Part shown: positions 1-9,339 of the stretch, piece by piece
Layout: each line of letters starts with the position of its first letter
Numbering within the stretch: the first letter of the stretch is position 1
IMG/VR virus record: IMGVR_UViG_3300037833_000032
Span: 1 to 59,671 of that record
DNA from: a virus
Strand: one strand, 5' to 3'
DNA length: 59,671 bases
The notes under the pieces: generated by a model
Database searches by the model: none
What the model saw: the letters and a program-made list of their open reading frames with translations, nothing else
Told to the model about the DNA's origin: nothing
Position numbers and translations under genes: made by a program

Positions 1-3000
1 TTATTTTTCCTGCGATGTATTAAGCATATTCCATAAAACACGAGTAGCCGCAGCCATTCCAATCCGCCCATGCTTATTAAGCAATTTTGATACTTCCATT
101 TCTATCTCTTGAGCTTGTACCTCTTCATCCGGAGAAAGATAAATTACTTGATCGCGCTCTTGACCATTTAGCTGTGTTAAGGCAACACGAACAGAATCTC
201 CTTTTTGATGTCCTTTATTTGTTCTATTAAACATTACTGCTTCAACTCGAATGAACTGGGAGCATAAATTATGTATTTCTTGCTCATATTTATATGCATC
301 AGCATCACGCCATTTGGATGGTGGCATTGCGCACACAAGGTTACCTAAAGATTCTAACCACTTGTCTTCTGCCAAATTAGTATCGGCCAAACGTAAGCAA
401 AAACTTTTTAATCGCGCTTCTGTTACAAAGCTGGATAGTGATTTAGCTCTCGGTGCAAGTGATTTTCTAACAGTCTCAAATGAATCTTTTAATTGAAATT
501 CATTTTGAAGCTTTTCAAATATCCATTGGAGTAAAGATGGATATGAGCTGCGGAGTTCATCAATTGAATTTTTAACCCTTTCAGCAAATAGTTGTATTTC
601 ACTGAGATCCGCTTTATATCCTTGTCCAATAACCTTTAGCCCACAAGCTAAGGGTAAATCTCTAAAAATTAAGTTAGCCGGATCAAGAGCATTTACTAAA
701 GTTTCGCGAACTGCTATTGCTTGGGGAGTAAGCCGAGAAGTTTTTTGAACAAATGGTGATAGATTAGCTGCAAACACGACTAGCGGCTTCACAATATCTA
801 ATAAATCTACTCTAGTTTTCGGTAACAAATTTAAATTAAGCTCTTGTACTAATTTTTGAAAAAGTTCAGTGCGTATACTATTGACAGCATAGAATTGAAT
901 CTCAAACGTTTCAGGCGCCTTTATTAGTCTTAAAAAACTTGAACCTGTAATCCGTGGAATAAAAGAACCATCTTCATAAAGTGCTAGCTCCTGTTCATAT
1001 ACCACAGAAAATACTGCTAATAGCAAAGGAATCAAACCTTCTCGCACTCCATAAGGTGGTTTTTGTAATTCCTCAAAAATACTGTTTATAGGTACTCGAT
1101 TATCTACTTGCTTCTCTAGTAGTTGTTTTATTTTATCAAGAGTAGGTAATAAAAAACACCTTTGTTTATCTTCTTTTTCATTAGGAAATCTAACCTCCCA
1201 ATCCCCTACACCTGGCCAGTGCAAACCAGCAGCTAATAACACTGAAAGATACATTGACATTTCAGGCGGTTTTTTAGTCTTATCCATTCCAAGATAAGGT
1301 TTCTTAGGTGACTCAAATAACCGTTCAATAAGGCGCATACGTGCGCCAACTGCAGCAGATGATAAAGTCTTACGATTTATTAATTCATTGTGAATTCGCG
1401 GAGAAAGAAAGTAAAGCTCATCAAACACCTTAGAAAGAAAAGACATTACCTCTCTTCCAGTACGAATTTCTACTTGCTCTTTGGATTTGTAAAACCAACG
1501 CAAGCCATTTATACTATTAAAATTAGTTATTCCAATTAACGATTGAAGTTGCTCATCGAGAAGTAGCTGATGAGTGGCTAATTGCCTGGAAACTTCTTCT
1601 CTTGCAAAGTTGTCATGTTGTAGTTCGGGAACATTTCGCTCAATCCATTGCCAACATCTAAGCTCATCTACAATACTAATTAAACCGTGTAGTGGACGTG
1701 AAACTGCAATTAAGGTTTCGGAATATTCTTCCAATACGGCTGAAGTTGAGAAATTTACAGCTTGTTGAACATCTTGTAATGTTTCACACAATGGTATAAT
1801 AATTCTACCATCGGAAGGAGGCAATGTTTTAATTTTAATATGTAAATCTGATACTTTGACATATACAAGTCCAAAATATCGCAAATTTCCAGTTTTAATA
1901 TAATGTCTTCGAGCTACTAATGGACGGACATCTAGACGGTCATGGATGAATGAAGCAATATCTTGGATTGGGTCTAAAGCTTTTTTTGCATTGTAATAAG
2001 CCTTATCTAAGTCAATACTTGTATGAGGCCATAAGCTATAACCTCCTGATATGCCACGAAAATAAATTATATGCTTATCTTTAAGGTGTTGTAACGCTTC
2101 TTTAACATCTGCTTCGCCAGCAAATGAGAGTTCAATTATATCACTAGATGCTAATAAGTCATCAGCATTAATTACATTCAAAATGCCAATTGTTTTTAAT
2201 ATTTTTAACTCTAACTCGTCATTTCCTGAATAGGAAGAGATTATTGCTTCAATTGCTTTCCAATGGTTTCGATAACTTTGCAGAGATAAGCTGCTTCCAA
2301 AAACAGTACGAGCATAATCATAAAGGTTATGAATGCGAAAAAAAGTATTTCCAGAAGCATCTACAAAGTCTTGTAAGCCAAATGGTTCACTCCCTAGTAC
2401 AAAAGTAAATAAAGAGCGCTCGTTTTGACCAAAATGAGAAAAGAGCCGAACAAGCGGAGGTAGTACTGTTGGATGTAAAGGAAAGAACCTTTGAGCTAAA
2501 TCACTTAATGTTTTATTTGATGAAGTAGGTCCATACCAACGTAGCTTCAACGCTACTTCCATGTCTCTATTTGCTTGATCGATAAGATTTAAAGAAATTT
2601 CTTCAATCTGAACATTAAGAGCATTTGCTATCAATTCCGCAACTTGATCTACTGAATGATACCAAGCAATTTCTTCAAATCTACCTGCTACTTTTTCCCA
2701 CTCTCTCTGCTGACCTTTGGTTAAGCTTTCAGCATAATAGCTTACACCTTGATGTAAAAGTGCTAGAACAATTAATGGAGAAGTGCCACTTCTTGCTGCT
2801 ACTTCAGCTAAATTTTGCAACAGATATATATCTTGCTGATCAGGATACATGGCTGCAAATTCAAGGAACTTTCCTGCTTCGTCAATTATTAATATAAGAC
2901 CTCCCCAATCACTTTTACTTACAAAAGTATGTGCACTTTGTACCCATTTGATAACGGAGGAATCATTAACGGTGCCATTCTTTAAAGCTTCTTGAATTTC

Positions 3001-3432
3001 ATTTATCCAATTAGATGAATTATTAGATATATTTTGAAATGACCTAACCAAAGCCTTAGCAACTGCTCCACTAAGTGGTTCTCTTGAACCGGTAATAAGA
3101 ACAGGAAATAAAGGTTTAGGGTTTTGTGTTCCCCAGAGTTGCTTTAATAATTCTTTTGAATCAAATGTAAGTTTGCTGTTTTGATCGGAAAGTAAATGGG
3201 CAAGGAACAAAGCAAATGATGATTTACCTGAACCATAGTCACCTGTGATACGCCAAGCACGCAACCCAGAATTTGGTGATAATCCTGCTGATAACCTTTC
3301 TAAACTTTGTTTGGCTTGAGATGTAAGTACATAGTCATTTAGTGCAAGTGGATCATTCCAGTCCCTTTCTATATGTGTTGAGCGTAAAAAACGTCTCCTA
3401 ATATTAAATAAATTAGATGTAATATCAATCAT
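1..3432 (-). CDS. sspC: SspC-like P-loop ATPase of a DNA phosphorothioation system
   Basis: A 1143-residue protein with an N-terminal P-loop ATPase: Walker A GDYGSGKS at residues 64-71 and Walker B LILIIDEAG at about 179-187. The remaining 900 residues are helical and have no motif I can name. The assignment rests on context: it lies 55 bp downstream of a DUF4007 (SspB-like) gene in the same direction, which is divergent from a cysteine desulfurase, matching the sspA / sspBCD layout. In Ssp systems SspC is the ATPase needed with SspB and SspD to put sulfur on one DNA strand. The stop codon is the first triplet of the window, so the gene is complete but the expected sspD would be off the left edge. 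A different DNA-associated ATPase remains possible. Confidence 0.65.
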   Translation of the reverse strand: MIDITSNLFNIRRRFLRSTHIERDWNDPLALNDYVLTSQAKQSLERLSAGLSPNSGLRAWRITGDYGSGKSSFALFLAHLLSDQNSKLTFDSKELLKQLWGTQNPKPLFPVLITGSREPLSGAVAKALVRSFQNISNNSSNWINEIQEALKNGTVNDSSVIKWVQSAHTFVSKSDWGGLILIIDEAGKFLEFAAMYPDQQDIYLLQNLAEVAARSGTSPLIVLALLHQGVSYYAESLTKGQQREWEKVAGRFEEIAWYHSVDQVAELIANALNVQIEEISLNLIDQANRDMEVALKLRWYGPTSSNKTLSDLAQRFFPLHPTVLPPLVRLFSHFGQNERSLFTFVLGSEPFGLQDFVDASGNTFFRIHNLYDYARTVFGSSLSLQSYRNHWKAIEAIISSYSGNDELELKILKTIGILNVINADDLLASSDIIELSFAGEADVKEALQHLKDKHIIYFRGISGGYSLWPHTSIDLDKAYYNAKKALDPIQDIASFIHDRLDVRPLVARRHYIKTGNLRYFGLVYVKVSDLHIKIKTLPPSDGRIIIPLCETLQDVQQAVNFSTSAVLEEYSETLIAVSRPLHGLISIVDELRCWQWIERNVPELQHDNFAREEVSRQLATHQLLLDEQLQSLIGITNFNSINGLRWFYKSKEQVEIRTGREVMSFLSKVFDELYFLSPRIHNELINRKTLSSAAVGARMRLIERLFESPKKPYLGMDKTKKPPEMSMYLSVLLAAGLHWPGVGDWEVRFPNEKEDKQRCFLLPTLDKIKQLLEKQVDNRVPINSIFEELQKPPYGVREGLIPLLLAVFSVVYEQELALYEDGSFIPRITGSSFLRLIKAPETFEIQFYAVNSIRTELFQKLVQELNLNLLPKTRVDLLDIVKPLVVFAANLSPFVQKTSRLTPQAIAVRETLVNALDPANLIFRDLPLACGLKVIGQGYKADLSEIQLFAERVKNSIDELRSSYPSLLQWIFEKLQNEFQLKDSFETVRKSLAPRAKSLSSFVTEARLKSFCLRLADTNLAEDKWLESLGNLVCAMPPSKWRDADAYKYEQEIHNLCSQFIRVEAVMFNRTNKGHQKGDSVRVALTQLNGQERDQVIYLSPDEEVQAQEIEMEVSKLLNKHGRIGMAAATRVLWNMLNTSQEK

Positions 3433-3487
3433 GAAATTTTTTATAGGCTGTAGATGTTCTAAAATTATTTTTTAATTGAGCTAGTTT

Positions 3488-4414
3488 TTAAATGTAAATA
3501 TTAGCTAACATTTTAGCTTCTACATCTTCATCCTTATGATCATAATGTTTAAATACTCTTGGAAGAGCTGATGATGCTTGATAGTCTAATAATCCAAGTG
3601 AATCCTTAAAAATATTCTCTAACCTTTCCCTAAGGTCATTTTCGGAAAATTTAAAAATCTGCCCTACACTTCCTGGTAAAACCGTAATATCTCTGAAAGA
3701 AAGGGTGGCTTCATTCAATCGATTTAAACGCCAATAATCATAAATGCAATAAGCAAGCAGCTCTCCTGTAATATCAACTTTATGGTCGCGACGATAAGCA
3801 TAGATGGTTTCACGACGCCCACTGTCCCCAGCTGTCCGCTCACCTATAGGTATTAGCAAACGCAATTCCGTAAGTGGGCAATCTAAGTTATCTTCTAACA
3901 CTTCCCCTTTTCTTCCTCTGGTCGGTACATAGGTGTGTAAAAAAACGTCAAAATGTTGTTCAAGAGTAACTTTTGATAAAGGGCGCTCTTGTTTTTGAGC
4001 TTCGGCTTGAAATGCTCGAATTACCTCAGTGCGGGTAAGCTCGGGGGAGTGCCATTTGTTTAGTAAGAAATGCCAAGCAAACATTGGCTCCTCAACATGA
4101 GAAGACATTTTCCAATGTAATAACCATAAGGTACGTATATCTTCTAAATAAGGGTCAAGACCATTTTCATCTAATATAGCATTTCCTAGAGGTGTCAAAA
4201 TATATCCCTGTTTGTCGGATGATAATTTGGCAACACCCATTAGTTGTACCCAAAATCGTATTGCTCGAACCATATTTTTACCCACACCAAGTTGAACCAT
4301 TGCACTATCTTCATCTTTAAAAATAAAAGGATCTTCTTTTAGGGCATTGTAGGCTTTGGGAAGCCAAGTGTAACGACATGGAAAAGATTCATGGCCTGAA
4401 AAACGAAAATCCAT
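3488..4414 (-). CDS. sspB: DUF4007 protein, SspB-like
   Basis: A 308-residue protein opening with FSGHESFPCRYTWLPKAY, the hallmark start of DUF4007 proteins. It continues with a winged-helix-like segment (GVGKNMVRAIRFW, residues about 43-57). Family knowledge: SspB of SspABCD systems is a DUF4007-type DNA-nicking protein needed for single-strand phosphorothioation. Here it is the first gene of a left-reading operon with the P-loop ATPase, and its start is 131 bp from the divergent cysteine desulfurase start. DUF4007 also occurs with other sulfur-modification gene sets, so the SspB name depends on finding SspD next door. Confidence 0.7.
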   Translation of the reverse strand: MDFRFSGHESFPCRYTWLPKAYNALKEDPFIFKDEDSAMVQLGVGKNMVRAIRFWVQLMGVAKLSSDKQGYILTPLGNAILDENGLDPYLEDIRTLWLLHWKMSSHVEEPMFAWHFLLNKWHSPELTRTEVIRAFQAEAQKQERPLSKVTLEQHFDVFLHTYVPTRGRKGEVLEDNLDCPLTELRLLIPIGERTAGDSGRRETIYAYRRDHKVDITGELLAYCIYDYWRLNRLNEATLSFRDITVLPGSVGQIFKFSENDLRERLENIFKDSLGLLDYQASSALPRVFKHYDHKDEDVEAKMLANIYI

Positions 4415-4545
4415 AGTGCAAGTAGTAAGGGCAATTAAAAATGATATATTTGTTATAAATTAATATAATAGCAAGCTGCTTTATGCTTGACTGTATATAT
4501 TAATTATATACAAATATAAGGTATGTTACAAATTATCTTAAAGAT
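4415..4545. promoter_or_regulatory. Divergent promoter region between sspA-like and sspB-like genes
   Basis: A 131-bp, very AT-rich gap between two divergent starts. It holds an imperfect palindrome at 4493-4511 (arms GTATATA and TATATAC around TTAAT), about 35-50 bp upstream of the sspA-like ATG. It must contain both promoters, and the palindrome is a plausible shared operator or promoter element. No specific regulator can be named. Confidence 0.4.
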
Positions 4546-5727
4546 ATGTCAGAAATCATTTATCTAGACAATCATGCTACTACACCCTGTGACCCTAGGG
4601 TTGTAGAAACTATGCTGCCTTATTTTACTCAATACTTTGGAAACTCATCAAGCCCACATCTATTTGGCAATACTGCTGCAGAAGCTGTTAAAAACGCCAG
4701 AACTTTTGTAGCTTCTCTAATTGCAGCAAATGATGAAGAAATTATTTTTACTTCTGGAGCAACAGAAAGTAATAACTTAGCTATTCTTGGCACTATTAAT
4801 CAATTTGTAAAGCTAGGGGGGCACCCCCAACGTATTGTAACTACATCTATTGAACATAAATCAGTGTTCGAGCCATATCAACACTTAGCAAAATCTGGTT
4901 GGGACGTAATAATATTACCTGTTGATAAATATGGAGTGATTAAGCTGGAAGCAGCTGAGAAAGCCATAAATGAAGAGACATTACTTGTATCCGTGCAATT
5001 AGCTAATTCAGAGATAGGTACAATTCAACCCGTAAATGAAGTAGTAAAATTAGCTCGTAAATATGGTGCTTTAGTTCACTCAGATGCTTCCCAAGCTGTT
5101 GGTAAAATACCTATTGATGTGGGTGCGCTTGGAGTTGATTTACTTTCTTTTAGCGGACATAAGATGTATGGACCTAAAGGAATCGGTGCGCTTTGGGTTA
5201 AAGGCGGAGTAAAACAGCTACCTATATCGCCATTATTTACAGGTGGCAATCAAGAATGGGGTCTGAGACCTGGAACATTGCCAGTACCTCTTATTGTAGG
5301 ATTTGGAATCGCATGTAAATTATGTCAAGAAAATCAAATTGAAGAATCGAAAAAAATATGCTTACTTCGTGATTCTTTAGAAAGCCAACTTTTAACTATA
5401 ATAGAGAACCTGCAAATAAACGGATCTAAAGAGAATAGGCTTCCCAATAATAGTAATATAACCTTCTTCAATATTGATGCAGAGGCTTTGCTAGCAAATT
5501 TACCAAATCTTGCTATCAGTACAGGATCAGCTTGTGAATCAGGAAGTCTTGAACCTTCTAAAGTATTACTAAGTATTGGATTATCATATGAAGATGCTTT
5601 TTGTACACTTCGATTTGGCTTAGGGCGGTTTACAACTCAAAATGAAGTTAATTTAGCAGTTACATCTATTGTAGATGCACATCAACAAATAGAGACGTTG
5701 TTAAAAGAAAAAATTACTCAAGTGTAA
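4546..5727 (+). CDS. sspA: Cysteine desulfurase (SspA/DndA/IscS family)
   Basis: A 393-residue class V PLP enzyme. The N-terminus IYLDNHATTPCDPRV is typical. The PLP lysine is K206 in SGHKMYGPKG, a cofactor-region histidine is in TSIEHKSV (H104), and the sulfur-carrying active-site cysteine is C330 in STGSACESG. Family role: removes sulfur from L-cysteine and holds it as a persulfide for transfer. Divergent to DUF4007 and ATPase genes, it most likely feeds sulfur to DNA phosphorothioation (SspA/DndA role) rather than to general Fe-S assembly; no IscU-like gene is adjacent. Length and all key residues are normal. Confidence 0.85.
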   Translation: MSEIIYLDNHATTPCDPRVVETMLPYFTQYFGNSSSPHLFGNTAAEAVKNARTFVASLIAANDEEIIFTSGATESNNLAILGTINQFVKLGGHPQRIVTTSIEHKSVFEPYQHLAKSGWDVIILPVDKYGVIKLEAAEKAINEETLLVSVQLANSEIGTIQPVNEVVKLARKYGALVHSDASQAVGKIPIDVGALGVDLLSFSGHKMYGPKGIGALWVKGGVKQLPISPLFTGGNQEWGLRPGTLPVPLIVGFGIACKLCQENQIEESKKICLLRDSLESQLLTIIENLQINGSKENRLPNNSNITFFNIDAEALLANLPNLAISTGSACESGSLEPSKVLLSIGLSYEDAFCTLRFGLGRFTTQNEVNLAVTSIVDAHQQIETLLKEKITQV

Positions 5728-5739
5728 TATTCTTAGTTA

Positions 5740-6366
5740 TTACATGGCCTTTTTGACTTTCCGCACAGTTTTAGGAGTAATTGAGTGGATCTTGGCTACT
5801 TTCACAACAGGAATGCCTTTTTTTAAGTCTCTAGCTACACCAGCATATTCCTTCAAGTAATCTGTTTCTGTTTTACTACTACCTTTAGGTCTACCAAGTG
5901 TTTTGCCCCTTTTTCTGGCCTCAGCTAACCCAGAATGAATGCGTTCTGATAATTTAGTTGTCTCCTGTTTATAGATAGAGGAAAAGACAGTGTATAATAT
6001 CTCTCCTACTATAGAAGCCTTGCCTTCCGGAGTAAGTGTTTCAACTCCCATATCTTGACTAAGAATGGATACTCCATAGGCATGGAGTTCTTCTAAAAGT
6101 TTTACATTTTCTAGGGGGTTACGGCCTAGCCTGGATACTTCTGTAGTGAGTACTTTTTGTATATCTCTATTCTTAGCCAGGTAAAGCAACTCTTGTATGG
6201 CTTGTCTATCTTCATTCTTTTTCTTTGAGCCAGATTCTTTTGCAGTCAGAGTAGCAACAATTTCAAAATTGTGTTTTTCCGCTAACTTGGTTAAGTCTGA
6301 AATTTGGCGGGAGTAGTCTTGGCTCTTTGTGCTCACACGGGTAAAAATAGCTACTGGTACTCTCAT
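5740..6366 (-). CDS. Serine recombinase (resolvase/invertase family)
   Basis: A 208-residue small serine recombinase. The nucleophile is S12 in FTRVSTKSQ, with R10 beside it. The VSRLGRN block (about 77-83) carries the conserved arginines. A long helix is followed by KRGKTLGRPKGS and a C-terminal helix-turn-helix of about 45 residues (VVKVAKIHSITPKTV). It would cut and rejoin DNA through a phosphoserine link. It overlaps the upstream 56-residue ORF by ATGA and sits between the Ssp genes and the provirus, so it could be the provirus integrase or resolvase, or a remnant of another element. Its 3' end is 12 bp from the sspA-like stop, tail to tail. Confidence 0.9.
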   Translation of the reverse strand: MRVPVAIFTRVSTKSQDYSRQISDLTKLAEKHNFEIVATLTAKESGSKKKNEDRQAIQELLYLAKNRDIQKVLTTEVSRLGRNPLENVKLLEELHAYGVSILSQDMGVETLTPEGKASIVGEILYTVFSSIYKQETTKLSERIHSGLAEARKRGKTLGRPKGSSKTETDYLKEYAGVARDLKKGIPVVKVAKIHSITPKTVRKVKKAM

Positions 6367-6533
6367 TTGTTAATGGGTTTGTCGGTTGGAACATTTTCTA
6401 AATACTTTTCAATAGGAGAGCTTTTGATCTCTTCTTTCCTATCTAAAGTAACGGCAAGTATAATTTGCTTTTCCTTAATATAAAATTTGGCTAGGGCAAT
6501 GGCCATTAAAATTTGTCTCTCAGAAAAATACAT
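6363..6533 (-). CDS. Small hypothetical protein coupled to the recombinase
   Basis: A 56-residue ORF starting MYFSERQILMAIALAKFYIK. Its TGA overlaps the ATG of the serine recombinase (ATGA), so the two are probably co-translated. There is one hydrophobic/amphipathic stretch near the N-terminus and a charged C-terminus; no family is recognised. It may be an accessory or regulatory partner of the recombinase. Confidence 0.5.
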   Translation of the reverse strand: MYFSERQILMAIALAKFYIKEKQIILAVTLDRKEEIKSSPIEKYLENVPTDKPINK

Positions 6534-6802
6534 TTTTTGCTGGTTGATCTATTGAATTATATTAAAAAGTAGGTAAAAATAACAAGTGATTTTCGTACCT
6601 ACTTTTTTGGGTAGTAAAAACTGGCATAGCCCAGAAATTTGACCCGTCAATTTTCCCTAAAATTACTAACCTTTTTTTTACCTACTTTTCTCTAATCGCC
6701 CAGAATAATTGAGCAAAAATTACATGCTCAGAAAAGTAACTATTTTCAACTAAGTAGAAAATTTCAAATGGGGAATTTGCAGGTGTTTACTTCCCAATTC
6801 CA
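6534..6802. repeat. Repeat-rich noncoding gap at the left end of the provirus
   Basis: A 269-bp gap with no gene. It holds three copies of the 11-mer AAAAGTAGGTA: 6565-6575 on the plus strand, and 6596-6606 and 6679-6689 on the minus strand. The first two form an inverted pair with a 20-bp spacer. GCCCAGAA occurs as a direct repeat at 6629-6636 and 6698-6705. Flanking DNA is strongly AT-rich. Candidates are a res/recombination site for the neighbouring serine recombinase, an origin region for the provirus, or divergent promoters with operators. Confidence 0.5.
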
Positions 6803-7216
6803 ATGTACCAATACGAAAAACTCCTAACAAGAAATCAGATACAAGAATCTGAGTTACCTGCCGAAATCAAACAGGCAATTGCAAAGCTGCTTCAATTAGA
6901 TTATGAGCTTGACGAAGAAGAGGATGATGCTGAAATTAAGGATTTGACCGCACAAATTAAATCATTAGATAAAGAACTTGTTGAACTTATCACAGAATGG
7001 GCTGATGACGAGTCAGATGAAGACTTACCTATTGAAAAGGTAAAGGAGAATATTTTAGCTACTTACTATCGCAATGGGTTAAGTAAAATTAAATTATCTC
7101 AGCTTAAACAAGCAGGTTATAAAATTCCTGTAACAAGTAAGTGGACTGAAAGAATTGGTGCTTTTAAGATAGAAAAGAACCTGTTTGCTGATTTTGCCAC
7201 ATTAACCAAGATATAA
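6803..7216 (+). CDS. Acidic hypothetical protein, first gene of provirus
   Basis: A 137-residue protein not recognised as a known family. Residues about 36-80 are very acidic (LDEEEDDAEIKD) and probably a helical coiled coil. The C-terminal half (YRNGLSKIKLSQLKQAGYK) looks like a small helical domain with a possible DNA-binding character. It is the first gene of a rightward series that leads to the packaging ATPase, so an early or regulatory role is likely. Confidence 0.6.
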   Translation: MYQYEKLLTRNQIQESELPAEIKQAIAKLLQLDYELDEEEDDAEIKDLTAQIKSLDKELVELITEWADDESDEDLPIEKVKENILATYYRNGLSKIKLSQLKQAGYKIPVTSKWTERIGAFKIEKNLFADFATLTKI

Positions 7217-7277
7217 ACCCGATGATTGCGCCGGAAGCGAAGCTTCACGTAGGAATTGTCAATGTCAGATTCATATA

Positions 7278-7655
7278 ATGTCAATATTCACAAAGATTGG
7301 GGATGCACAAAAGTTTTTTAAGGAAGCAGGTATAAATTTAGAATCCATCTTTGATCTGTTTACCGGGAAGGCTACCGGAAAGAAAATTGCACAAACCGTA
7401 ACACCCTTATTAATAAAAATTTCTCCTGCTATCGGTAAAGCCATTGATCATCTGGAAACGCAATATGCTGATAAGTGCTATTTAGTTATTTCCAAGGAAC
7501 AAGACGAACAAGGCAGGCCACTGGAGGCACTAAGTGTATGTAAGCTCAACCCTCAAAACGGCCAGATAGAATTTTTAGAAACTATACCTTTTTATCAAGT
7601 GGCTAATTATATCACTGATAAATTAGAAACTCACGAGCAAAAACTGCTGGCTTAG
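7278..7655 (+). CDS. Hypothetical provirus protein
   Basis: A 125-residue protein of unknown function. The N-terminal half has hydrophobic helices (LESIFDLFTGKATGKKIAQ). The C-terminal half looks like a small beta-rich domain (KCYLVISKEQDEQGRPLEALSV). No transmembrane segment and no catalytic motif were seen. It lies between an acidic protein and the DnaA-like protein in the same direction. Confidence 0.55.
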   Translation: MSIFTKIGDAQKFFKEAGINLESIFDLFTGKATGKKIAQTVTPLLIKISPAIGKAIDHLETQYADKCYLVISKEQDEQGRPLEALSVCKLNPQNGQIEFLETIPFYQVANYITDKLETHEQKLLA

Positions 7656-7710
7656 ATCATAAGGGCAACAGTAAAGCTCCATTTCTGCCATTTAATAATT
7701 TCAACCTGCT

Positions 7711-8187
7711 ATGTTAAAAATGTACCCAACTGAGGCACAGAATTCAGTTTACACAAAGAAATTAAATATTGTCCGTTCTATTTCTTCAGTATCCTTAAAT
7801 AAGGAATATTGGGAACCTACAATCACAAATTCACAAAAGCTATTTGTAGCAACCAATAATTACATACAATCCTGTGTCAGCGTTTTGTTGGAAGTTCCTA
7901 TTTCTTCTATCCGCAATTCAAAAAAGTTAGTGGCTGCTTGTAATGCGAGAATGGTTTGTTGGTACATTCTTAAACAACGTTCCGGAATGTCCATACGGCA
8001 AATTGCTCACCTGTATCAAGCGAATGTAAGTATGGTACACCGCAAAATTAAGCTCATGAGCTTTTATTATGAAAGAGGAATTTACCCGGAGTACAATATG
8101 ATCATTGACTTAACCAATGTGGCACTGGATGAAAAAGTAATGCTATCCTATTATGAAAAACAAGTACAACAAAACGAGCAAGCCTGA
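7711..8187 (+). CDS. DnaA domain IV-like DNA-binding protein
   Basis: A 158-residue protein whose residues about 50-125 resemble the C-terminal DNA-binding domain of DnaA: hydrophobic helix, RNSKKLVAACNARMVCWYIL, then MSIRQIAHLYQANVSMVHRKIK, matching the DnaA pattern of an Arg-rich helix followed by a helix-turn-helix ending in a V-H-x-K box. The DnaA AAA+ domain is absent. It could recognise origin repeats of the element or act as a regulator. It overlaps the next gene by 35 bp, which suggests translational coupling. Confidence 0.55.
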   Translation: MLKMYPTEAQNSVYTKKLNIVRSISSVSLNKEYWEPTITNSQKLFVATNNYIQSCVSVLLEVPISSIRNSKKLVAACNARMVCWYILKQRSGMSIRQIAHLYQANVSMVHRKIKLMSFYYERGIYPEYNMIIDLTNVALDEKVMLSYYEKQVQQNEQA

Positions 8188-9325
8188 TAAAAAAGCTGCA
8201 GCTGCCAGGGAAACCAGAGATATTTTAAAACGATTGGCTAACCCTAAAAAGATATTGGAACAAGAAGCTGCCAACAACAAAAAAGGAGATTTCCAAACGG
8301 AACTCAATGCAGACTTATTAGCAGGTCCGGAAGGGCCAGATATTCAACCTGAAGCAAAGCAACAGCAACACTATGAGCCAATAATCAATCAGACAATGGA
8401 CATAACTGAGAAAAATGAGTCGGTGACAACAGAAGTAGTGACTGATGAGCCTAAGAAAACGGATATAAACTTATCTGATAGTGGTTTTTTTGAGCCTGTT
8501 ATTGAAAGAGAATATGCAGAAAAACCACAAACGGGAGCCAATGCGAATGGAGGGCGAAGCACCTCCAACTTGTCGGCAGATCTGGTTCCAGAAACACCAA
8601 AGGCAGAACCAGTAGTTGAAATAGAAAAGCCCAAAATACTCTTTGCTCCGAAACTGACCTTAAAAACAGATGATACCTATAAAAAGGTAATGGGTGATGA
8701 AACACCCACAGCTAATCTGGAAGTAGATACTGCTACCGATAACATTCCTGCCATGCAATTTCAGGAAGCTACTTTTAATTTAGCTGATGATGCACCAGGA
8801 CTTGGTAGACAAATGGGGGAACAAGCAGGTAACACTACTTCCGAATGGGCATTTGGCATGCTTGAAAACTTCTACCCGGAAGTAGTGGCTTTTTTTACCA
8901 AGATGCCAACCGACTGGATTGAAAAAGCAAAACTTCCTAATGCTTTAGAAGCTGATACACTTGGGAAAATTCTGGCTGCTAATGCCCGCAACAAAAACAA
9001 GGTAAAAATATCAGACTTCCATAAAAAGAACATTTTGCCACCTCTGCAAAGGATACTTGCTAAAAAAGGCTGGGAAAATGTAATGCCGGATGAACTGCTG
9101 CTTGTAATCGGCCTGGTGGTACTTGCTGCCGATTCATTCTTTAAAATACAAGAAATCAAGAAGGAAAATAAGGTACTGGAAAAGCAGATTAAGCAGAAAA
9201 TTCAGGAGTATATTGATATACGCACAGAAGAACGAAAAGAGATAGACTCCCTGAAAGGCGAATTAACAGAAATGAGAAACTTCTTTGCTAATATGAAGGC
9301 TGCTCAACAACCTGCTGCTGCCTAA
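8153..9325 (+). CDS. Hypothetical provirus protein with C-terminal coiled coil
   Basis: A 390-residue protein of no family I recognise. Residues 1-235 are charged, low-complexity and probably disordered. Residues about 240-335 form a compact helical domain (NFYPEVVAFFTKMPTDWIEK). A hydrophobic helix at about 312-330 (ELLLVIGLVVLAADSFF) may be a membrane segment, and residues 330-385 are a Lys/Glu-rich coiled coil. It lies 14 bp upstream of the packaging ATPase, so a structural or packaging role is plausible. Confidence 0.6.
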   Translation: MKNKYNKTSKPDKKAAAARETRDILKRLANPKKILEQEAANNKKGDFQTELNADLLAGPEGPDIQPEAKQQQHYEPIINQTMDITEKNESVTTEVVTDEPKKTDINLSDSGFFEPVIEREYAEKPQTGANANGGRSTSNLSADLVPETPKAEPVVEIEKPKILFAPKLTLKTDDTYKKVMGDETPTANLEVDTATDNIPAMQFQEATFNLADDAPGLGRQMGEQAGNTTSEWAFGMLENFYPEVVAFFTKMPTDWIEKAKLPNALEADTLGKILAANARNKNKVKISDFHKKNILPPLQRILAKKGWENVMPDELLLVIGLVVLAADSFFKIQEIKKENKVLEKQIKQKIQEYIDIRTEERKEIDSLKGELTEMRNFFANMKAAQQPAAA

Positions 9326-9339
9326 TGCATTTAATGTAA

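Noticed and set aside
7711-8187. Full DnaA initiator
   Set aside because: The AAA+ ATPase domain is missing; only the C-terminal DNA-binding pattern is present.
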